DNA from: Costus lasius
Taxonomy: Eukaryota > Streptophyta > Magnoliopsida > Zingiberales > Costaceae
DNA length: 64,000 nt
Direction: 5' to 3'
NCBI GenBank assembly: GCA_027563935.2
Contig: CM050451.1
Span: forward strand, 97,057,565-97,121,564
Of the stretch, positions 55,899-64,000 are shown in pieces. Position numbers and translations under genes: made by a program. The notes below the pieces were generated by a model, which saw only the letters and a program-made list of their open reading frames with translations, did not search any database and was not told where the DNA came from. Every line of letters begins with the position of its first letter. Positions within the stretch are counted from its first letter, which is position 1.

Positions 55899-56140
55899 GC
55901 TTGCCAAGATGAGCTCAGGAGAGGAGGGAGGCGGAGGACGACGAGCAGGAGCTAGTGGTGTCGGAGGCGGCATAGGAGGAAGAAGAGGAGATTGTGTGGA
56001 GAGGATGGAGGCGTGAAGAGCCATGGCGACGGAAGAGTGGTGGGGTGATGCTCAAGGGGTACGTGGAGGCAGCGAGCAGTAGGGAGGAGGGATCAGAGGG
56101 CGTTGCGAGGACGGAGAGCCTGACAGACGAGGGCTTGGAT
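55899..56140 (+). pseudogene. Captured DUF1685 gene fragment, copy 2 (shorter)
   Basis: The same upstream text (GATGAGCTCAGG, GGAGGCGGAGGACGACGAGC) repeats from 55909, about 303 bp after copy 1. It leads to ARTESLTDEGLDD near 56115-56140, where it breaks off. ESLTDE here is closer to the usual family motif than KSQTDE in copy 1, so the two copies have decayed independently. Confidence 0.65.
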
Positions 56141-56255
56141 GATAACTCTGGACACGTGAAAATCACGTGATCCTTTCTAATGGATTGTATTTCTTTTCTT
56201 TGCGGATTGTTAATCCATTCCCTTTTCTTTTACATCCATTCAAGGAAACAGACTG

Positions 56256-56590
56256 TTGAGTACAACAACAAAGGAATTAAGATATTATTTCTATTGTCAT
56301 AAATGAATAAATATTTCTGTAGAAAAGTTACCTTATTAAATTAAAAATAATATAATTATAAAAGTTTATAATAATAATACATTCATTATTGTATAATAAT
56401 TCAATTGGGTCAATCGGATTTTAAAGCGACCCATGTCTTAAATTCTTTAATTAAAATTTCTTGTGTCTCTATTCGACGAGACATTTTTCTCTTTTAATTA
56501 AATCTGTAATGCTTGATACATAAGCATTATTTAGTTGTACCTTATTAAAAACCTACAGTTTAGCCCTGTGCATGAAGTAGTAGCCTTTTG

Positions 56591-56642
<52 letters not shown>

Positions 56643-57059
56643 GCTATCAGCTTGTTGAAAGAGCAGCTCCAAGTGGTAAGATATAAAAATAAATAAATAA
56701 AAACTAATAATTTAATAAAATCACTTTTAAAATAGATTAATAATTCTATCTTAAATAGAATTAATTTTGTTTTAATAAAACATATTTTGTTTTGTTTTAT
56801 AATAAAAAAAATTTATCATGCAATTTAATTTAAATTTCAATATCTCAAATTTTTTTAAATTCATTTAAAAATGATAATGTCATTTATAAATTAGGCTAAT
56901 GATCCTAACAGTGGGGGCTAGCCTAGTTTATAGTATAACTTTTATTTGTATGACACATCTGATGGATCACTCATAAGGGATCCTGGTGTATGGTGGGAAT
57001 TCTATTTTGGGCCATAGCTTTCACTGTTATTAAATTTTAAAATTGGCCTGGGGATTCCC
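56256..57059. other. AT-rich DNA with an ATA microsatellite
   Basis: No gene. An ATA/TAA triplet run of about 15 units lies at 56597-56641. From 56890 the text may be a diverged part of the copia LTR that starts clearly near 57060. Confidence 0.6.
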
Positions 57060-58761
57060 AATAGTTAGGCATGAGGTGCTAATGTAGGTATATGGGTATA
57101 TCAGTGATAGATATACTGGACCGACCTACTGTGAGACTCTGACTTGGTATCATGACTTAACCTCACAAGTGACAGGAGATGCATTGATCCCTTGACTTGA
57201 GGTCATTGACTCTTCTATATGGTTAGGGGCATGCTTTGATATAACCTAACACCTCACTATAGTTGGGAGGTCATAACGGTTGTCATTAAGTATGTCACGA
57301 CCCATATGAGAAGATCAATGGACAGACAAAGGATTTGCCCATTCCTGAGGGAAGCTTGATATCCACGGGCCCCTTATGGTTGCATGACTGAAAGTGTATG
57401 GCTATACTCATGTGAAAGCCTGATTTAGTCATGACCATGAGATTGGATGAAAACAAGTGGTGACACACTTGTCCAATCAGATATCAGTTTGGCAAAGAGG
57501 CTGTAATGCATCGATACCTTATTGCGATGATGGGAATGTCGATGTCGATATCCATTCTGAAGACTTGGGTAGTAGCGATGCACTGCTAGGCGCCACTCAT
57601 ACTTGTGATGACCTTAGTTCATCACTGCCAATGTCAGAGGAACCTATAGGGTCGCACACTTTCATACTCGAGTTCTCGTATTGATTAGGTAGCCTTATTG
57701 ATTGAGTTATTGGATAACTAGGATCTATTTGAGAGATTTCATCATCACCAATGGCTTTGATGAGATAGAAGAAGCTTATTAAAGCCAAACTTTATTTTTG
57801 CTAGGTTGACACAAAGTTAACCATGGTTGAGCCACATTTGACTTGGGTTGCATTGGATTAGATCCAATGGCTTAATTAACCTGTGTAATGAACTTTGGGC
57901 TAGCCCATTATCCAATGGGGGCCTTCTAATAAGTTGTCATGAAGAGATAAGAGGGCATAAGGGTATAATGGGGAGAAAATCTTCATATATGCGCCTAAGG
58001 GGTATAATGGGGTTAAGTGTTGGTGCCTAATGCTTCATTAGGCATTTCTTAGCCACCTATGCCTCTTCCTTGGAAGGAAAGCTTGCCTCTATGGCAAGGC
58101 TTCGGGCGCATATGGGTTGGTGGACTTGTATGGCAAGTCCTAGGCGCATATGGTTGATGGCTAGGTGTTTATGGTAAAGGCTTGGAGTCTTTCCTTACAT
58201 CTAACCCTTGCCACCCACTCTCCCATTACCCTAGCTGGATTGTCCTCATAACCATGCACCTATATACCTTGTCTTGCTGCCCCTTTCTTTGATAATATTC
58301 AAATTACATGCGAGAGCAAGAAGCGGGGCAAAAGCAAAGGTGATCTTGGTGCATGTCTTCTTCCTCATAGCCGCAAGTCTTCCTCTTTCTTTCCTCTTGG
58401 TGCAATAAAAGCAAGAACTTGGCAGCATCATCTCCCTCCTCCTTTCTCTTGGCACTTCATCCCTTGAAGGTGGCGCAAGTTTTGTAGGAGGCTCGCTAAG
58501 GCATGGATCTTCTTCCCAAGGTAAGCACCGGGAGTGGAAGAAGGGAACTCGAGCATTGGCTGTGTGTGAGACTGCAAAGGGTGCACGCTTGGGCGCTTAC
58601 ATTGACATCGCTCCTCTTTGCTCTTAGGTATCTATTCTATCACATCGTGTAGACCCCCTCGCTTGTAACGATCCTCTAGATTTTTGGGACTGACCTGTTT
58701 CGGGGATTTGCTTCCGTTGTGTATGTATGTAAAATTTTAAAATCCCTGTGGTTTCCCAACA
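57060..58761 (+). repeat. Copia-family LTR in plus orientation, left part missing
   Basis: It matches, in reverse complement, the LTR at 59293-61253 and ends GGTTTCCCAACA. The first 250 or so bases of the LTR are missing or too diverged. The frames at 57457-57684 and 58246-58455 are by-products. Confidence 0.8.
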
Positions 58762-58762
58762 G

Positions 58763-58774
58763 TGGTATCAGAGC
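58763..58774 (+). promoter_or_regulatory. Primer-binding site (initiator tRNA-Met)
   Basis: TGGTATCAGAGC, the standard plant copia primer site, follows the LTR end by one base. Confidence 0.93.
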
Positions 58775-59292
58775 AACTTGTGAGACTCGAACAATATTCT
58801 TAATGCTTTTGTATGCTCAAATGCCATTCAAATTTTTGAAAATTATTGTATGCGCATGTTGTTTTTCTAAAGTAGAAAAATTGTAGGTTTCTTGTTCCTA
58901 ACTTCTATTCAAAATCCTTTGGTCTTTTGCTTTCTTCACATGGTGGGATAGACCCATATGTGGAAGAAATAATTTCTCCTCTCATGGTGGGATAGACCCA
59001 CTATGTAAGACTTGTTGAGATTATGCGGGGTATGGACTGAGTGATTGCCATAATCTTAGCAAGTTAAGGATTGCAAGTTGGTAACCTGTATGCCACTTGT
59101 AGACTCCTGAGAGAAATAAAGAACCAAAGATTTCCAATAAGAGGTTGAGGAAGAGAGACATGTTTTGATGAAAAACTAAATTTTAGCTTTTGTGTTTTTC
59201 ATGAGCATATAGAAAAGCAAGAGAAAAATATCTTGTTTGTGCATTGTGTTGTGGCCATAGTCAAGCCCCTTGTATGCCTGTGATGTATTTGT
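58775..59292 (+). other. Copia leader cut off by an opposite-facing element
   Basis: Untranslated leader after the primer site, including two copies of CATGGTGGGATAGACCCA (58939 and 58984). It stops at 59293, where a minus-strand copia LTR begins. The expected gag never follows. Confidence 0.6.
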
Positions 59293-61253
59293 TGTTGGGA
59301 AACCCCGGGGACATTTTACAATTTTTCAGAGTTATTCACATACATTGCACAGCGGAAGAATGCCCCCGAAACAGGCCGGTCCCAAAAACCCAGTGAAGAT
59401 CGCATGCAAGGGAGTCGACACGATGAGTTAGGAAATACCTTAAAAGCAATGCGGAGCGATGCCGATGTAGGCGTCCAAGTGTGCACCCTCTGCAGTCTCG
59501 CACACACGGATCTCTTGAGTTCTCTTCTTCCACGCTTGGTGCTAGCCTCGAGAAGAAGATCCAAGCCTCACTCTTTCTTCTTCAAAGCTTGCGCCACCTC
59601 CAAGGTAGAAGCGCCAAAGGATGAAGTGGAGAAAGGAGAATGCCGCCAACCCTTCACTTCTCTTGCGCCAAAGAAGCAAGAAGGGAGGAAGGTTGCGGTT
59701 AGGGTTTGATGAAGAGGATGCTTGCGCCAAAGTTCCTTGCTCTCGCCCTCTTATTGTGTTCACGCCTCCAAGGATTGATTACTCATTAGAAGGGGGGCGA
59801 CAAGGGTCACTTATATAGGGCAATAGGCGGTTGGAGCAAAGGCCAGGATCATGACAAGTGTAAGGCTAGGATGAGGAGGTTTGAGATAAGGAAAGTCTCC
59901 AAGACATTTCCATAACTCTCATTCAACCCTTCCATATTCTCCCACGCCCTTCCTTGTGCGCCAAGGCCTTGCCTTGTGCCTCAAGCATGCCATAGAGGCA
60001 TGCATTCCATAAGGGTAAAAGGGGGGAGGCGCCAATTGCTTCCATGTAGAGGAAATTGTGCCACTTCTCCCCATTATGCCCATAGGCGCCTAGGGGAGAA
60101 GTTTTAACCCCATTATACCCTTTTAGCCTTTCTCCTCTTCATGAGAACTTGTTATTGGGCCTCATTGGATAATGAGCTAGCCCAAGCTTCATTGCATAGG
60201 TTGATTAAGCACTTGGATCCAATCCAATGCAACCCTAATCCGATTTTGACCAACCATGGTCAAATACGGGTCAACCTGCCAAAAATAAAGTTTGGCTCCA
60301 ATAACATTCTTCCATCTCATCAGGCCCATTGACGCTGATGAAATCTCCCAATCAGATCCGAGTTATCCAATAACTCGATCATAAGGCTTCCCGATCAATA
60401 CGAGAACTCAAGTATCAAGGTGTGCGACCCTGTAGGTTCCTCTGACGCTGGCAGTGCTGACCAAAGGTCATCACAAGCAGTGAGTGGCACCTAGCAGTGC
60501 ATCGCTGCTACCCAGGTCATTGGAATGGATATCGACATCGACATCCCCATCATCGCAACTAGGTACAGATGCATTTCAGTCTCTTTGCCGAACTGATATC
60601 CGATTGGTCAAGTGTGTCACCACTTGTTTTCATCCAATCACATGGCTATGACTAGAACAGGTCTTCACCTGGGTATGGCCATACACTTTCAGTCATAGAG
60701 CCATAGAGGAGCTCCATGGATATCAAGCTTCCCTAAGGAAGGGGCAAATCCTATGTCTGTCCATTGACCTTCTTGTACGGGTCGTGACATGCTCAATAAC
60801 AACCGTTATGACCTCCCAACTACGGTGAGGTGTTAGGTTGCATCAAAGCAAGTCCCTAACCATATAGAATGATCAATGACCTCAAGTCAAAAGATCAATG
60901 CATCTCCTGTCACTTATGAGGATAACTCATGACACCAAGTCATAGCCTCATAGCGGGTCTATCCTGTATATCCTCCATGATATACCCATGTGTCTGCGTT
61001 AGCACCACGTGCCTAACCAGCCCACATATCAGTCTCACAAGTACCATAGCTGTCCCATATCTACTAAGGCACATCGACTGGGATTACAGTTTGAGCACAG
61101 ATCTAATCTGTCTCTAGGGACATTATCATGTAGGTACACAATCGCAGGTGTAAGCAAACAATGATAACGACAATGCCAGAATGATATATAAATATCAATG
61201 TTAAGTAGTACATGAGTAGACCAAAACTAGGTCCTAGGGCATATACACCAACA
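59293..61253 (-). repeat. 3' LTR of the second copia element (1961 bp)
   Basis: On this strand TGTTGGGAAACCCCGGGGAC to CATATACACCAACA. It is the uninterrupted reference for LTR1 (24517-29856) and for the plus-strand LTR at 57060. Confidence 0.92.
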
Positions 61254-61265
61254 ATCTCCCACTTG
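61254..61265 (-). promoter_or_regulatory. Polypurine tract
   Basis: CAAGTGGGAGAT on the minus strand, directly before the 3' LTR. Confidence 0.85.
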
Positions 61266-61274
61266 CACTAAGAC

Positions 61275-64000
61275 CTAGAAGTTGAGGAATTTCAACCCCA
61301 TATCTCTAGTGTGACCATCATGCTTCTGCTGCGACAAAGCCTTGGTCAATGGGTCTGTCAGATTGTTCTCTATGTCTACTCTGCTAATCTTGACATCACC
61401 CCTCTCAATGATCTCTCTGATCAGGTGAAATCTTCTGAGTATGTGTTTGGATCTTTGATGAGACCGTGGTTCCTTGGTTTGTGCAATTGCTCCATTGTTG
61501 TCACAATAGAGTTCAATGGGATCCATTGCACTAGGTACCACTTGAAGATCAACTAAGAACTTCCTTATCCAAACAGCTTCCTTTGTTGCCTCAGAAGCGG
61601 CCACATACTCTGCTTCGGTTATAGAATCTGCTATGGTGGATTGCTTGAAGCTCTTCCAGCATACAGCGCCTCCATTTACCTTGAACACATAGCCGGCCTG
61701 CGATCTAAAGTCGTCAGGGTCAGAGTGGAACGATGCGTCAGTATAGCCCTGAATACTGAGCTCTTCCTGTCCCCCATAGACCAAGAACAGATCCTTAGTT
61801 CCTCTCAGATACTTTAGGATGTTCTTTACAGCCACCCAGTGCTGTAGACCTGGATTGGATTGGTATCGGCTGGTTATGCTCACAGCATATGCCACATCTG
61901 GTCTAGTACATAACATTGCATACATGATCGATCCGACTGCCGAAGCATAAGGAATTCGACTCATGTCATCCCTCTCAACCTGTGCTGTAGGACACTGGCT
62001 CCTTGAGAGAGTAAGGCCATGTCTTACTGGAAGGTATCCTTTCTTGGATTGTTCCATGCAGAACCTCTCCAGTACCTTATCAATGTAAGTACTCTGACTA
62101 AGGGCTAGAAGCCTCTTGGATCTATCCCGGTAGATCCTCACACCTAGAATATAGGCGGCCTCCCCTAAGTCTTTCATCTCGAAACATTTCCCTAACCATG
62201 TCTTCATAGCTTGAAGACTAGGAATATCGTTTCCGATGAGTAGTATGTCATCCACATACAAGACCAGAAAAATCACCAAACTCCCACTGAATTTTCTGTA
62301 TACACAGGCGTCATCCTCACTCTTGATAAAACCATAATCTCTTACAGCTTCATCAAATCGAAGATTCCAACTTCGAGATGCTTGCTTTAATCCATAAATG
62401 GATCTCTTTAGCCTGCAGACTTTGTTAGTCTCTGCAGGATGGATGAACCCATCAGGTTGTGACATATATACATCCTCAGTCAGCTTCCCATTAAGGAACG
62501 CTGTCTTTACATCCATCTGCCATATCTCATAATCATGATATGCAGCTATAGCAAGCAGAATCCGAATGGATTTGAACATGGCAACTGGCGAGAAGGTTTC
62601 ATCATAGTCCACACCATGGACTTGTTTAAATCCTTTAGCCACTAGTCTACCCTTATAGGTAACTATATTGCCATCCATGTCCGTCTTCCTTTTGAAGACC
62701 CATTTACACCCTATGGGTTTTACCCCATCAGGCAGCTCAACTAAATCCCAGACTTGGTTAGCTGACATGGAATCCATCTCGGATCGCATGGCATCAAGCC
62801 ATCTCTCGGAGTCCGGTCCACTGACCGCCTCATCATAGGTTCTAGGTTCATCCTCAATGATGAAGATCCCATCGTGTTGGGTCGGTAGGGACCCATACCT
62901 TTCAGGTGCACGACGAATTCTCCCAGACCTACGTGGGACCTGTGTCTGAGCCTCAGGTTGCCTAGCAACTGGTGCAGGTGGCTCAGATTCCATCTCTTTG
63001 TCTTGTGCTTGCACTTGGACCTCATCCAAGTCAAACTTCCTCCCACTAACTTCTTTCACAAGAAATTCTTTCTCTAGAAAGACAGCACCCCGAGCAACAA
63101 AAACTTTGTTCTCGGTTGGGACATAGAAGTAGTATCTTTAGTTTCCTTAGGATACCCCACAAACACACACTTATCAGATCTAGGTTCTAGCTTACTAGAA
63201 TCCTGACGTTTGACATAAGCCTCACATCCCCAGATCCTGATAAACGTGAGATTAGGGCGTCTCCCACTCCACACCTCGTATGGTATTTTGGAGACACTCT
63301 TAGATGGAACATTATTCAGTATTAGAGAAGCTGTCTCAAGTGCATGCCCCTAGAATGAGGAAGGTAGAGTTGCATGACTCATCATAGATCGAACCATATC
63401 CAATAAAGTTCGATTTCTCCTTTCAGACACACCATTCCATTGGGGTGTTCCAGGAGGAGTGAGTTGGGATATGATCCCACACTCTCTCAGATAGTCAAAG
63501 AACTCACCGCTCAGGTACTCTCCACCTCGATCTGATCGAAGAGCTTTAATGGATCTTCCAAGCTGGTTCTCTACTTCATTCTTGAACTCCTTGAATTTCT
63601 CAAAGGATTCAGATTTATGTCTCATCAAGTAGACATAACCATACCTACTGAAGTCATCAGTGAAGGTAATGAAGTAGCTGTGCCCTCCTCTGGCTTGTTT
63701 ATTGAAGGGTCCACACACATCAGTATGTATGAGATCCAATAAACCTTTTGCCCTCTCACCAATCTTGGTGAAGGGTGCCTTTGTCATTTTCCCTAACAAA
63801 CAGGGTTCACAAGTATCAAATTCCTCCAAGGAACTTGAATCCAATAATCCATTTGCATGGAGTTGTTGGATGCGATTCCTGTTTATATGGGCTAATCGAC
63901 AATGCCATAGGAAAGCACCAACTGAACCACTCAGTTTGGTCCTCTTATTGCTTATGTTACATATTGAACTTTCCATATCTAAGATATATAGACCATTGCA
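61275..64000 (-). pseudogene. Ty1/copia pol, lightly damaged, partial
   Basis: From the right edge: GAG-pre-integrase WHCRLAHINRNRIQQL; the integrase core with HTDVCGPF, LRSDRGGEYLSG and NGVSERRNRTLLDMV (DDE set present); reverse transcriptase from WLDAMRSEMDSMSANQVWDL through PIGCKWVFKRKTD and AFLNGKLTEDVYM, with catalytic LYVDDILLIGND; and RNase H with GYTDASFHSD, ITEAEYVAASEA and ELYCDNNGAIAQTKE, ending at 61275. Two defects are seen: a TAG for a conserved Trp after LPSSF (near 63352), and a single-base frameshift near 63137 just after GYPKETK. The 594-residue reverse transcriptase/RNase H part is intact. The element is much younger than the copia at 20.9-24.5 kb. Confidence 0.92.

Larger units (their letters stand above)
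55250..56255. mobile_element. Pack-type DNA element carrying a DUF1685 gene fragment
   Basis: The left end has TTTCCTTGGAGGAATAATTA and GGGATGGAT; the right end in reverse complement has TTTCCTTGAATGGATG and GGGAATGGAT. This gives terminal inverted similarity of about 40 bp. A second left-like word lies at about 55303. No clean target duplication could be fixed, so the class (Mutator-like or PIF-like) is open. The GC-rich interior contrasts sharply with the AT-rich flanks and holds two copies of a host-like gene fragment. Confidence 0.55.
59293..64000 (-). mobile_element. Ty1/copia element (minus strand), runs off the right edge
   Basis: A 3' LTR (59293-61253), a polypurine tract and a long pol region follow in order. 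The upstream gag and 5' LTR lie beyond the window. The bases before the LTR are TTTGT (59288-59292), which should recur after the 5' LTR if the element is complete. Confidence 0.9.

Overview
This 64 kb window looks like nuclear DNA from a flowering plant with a large, repeat-rich genome. It is AT-rich, has introns with GT/AG borders, and is filled with plant families of hAT, PIF/Harbinger, Ty1/copia and tRNA-Asp-primed LTR elements. The species cannot be named from the sequence. I found no convincing intact host gene. Nearly everything recognisable is a transposable element, a piece of one, or a host-gene fragment carried inside one.

Layout. 1-1.4 kb: AT-rich DNA with a microsatellite, a tandem duplication and a stray hAT-like end. 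1.45-4.96 kb: a hAT transposon with inverted ends, a perfect 8-bp target duplication and an apparently intact three-exon transposase (about 740 aa). 5-9.8 kb: anonymous DNA, small duplications and one Harbinger-like MITE. 9.95-11.9 kb: a non-autonomous hAT (perfect 8-bp target duplication) carrying two exons of an Abl-interactor-like (ABIL) gene, inserted in a 43-bp minisatellite. 12.6-18.9 kb: anonymous and GC-rich low-complexity DNA, then a decayed LTR (V). 19.3-20.7 kb: solo LTR A. 20.9-24.5 kb: a decayed copia element, truncated by a second copia family (LTR1). LTR1 is itself interrupted by solo LTR B and by an element I call W1.

29.9-41.4 kb: a non-autonomous LTR element Y (minus strand) with a complete non-autonomous element X (plus strand) nested in it. 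41.4-54.7 kb: a decayed PIF/Harbinger transposon with a Myb/SANT-like protein and a DDE transposase, split by LTR element Z, by W2 and by a copia-type LTR. 55.2-56.3 kb: a Pack-type element with a duplicated DUF1685 gene fragment. 57-64 kb: two LTRs of one copia family facing each other across a 531-bp spacer; the second belongs to a copia element whose pol runs off the right edge.

The most interesting signal is not a gene. The LTRs of the tRNA-Asp-primed group (W, X, Y, Z, with V and A/B as relatives) share a modular plan, and each carries arrays of short palindromes built on a TACGGC...GCCGTA or similar core. In W this is a clear 72-bp tandem array of TTACGGCACTGCCGTAA, and W also has a perfect 26-bp palindrome. 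Y and Z (and in weaker form X) also share a conserved stem-loop in the internal 3' region. These look like selected cis elements kept by elements that encode little or no protein.
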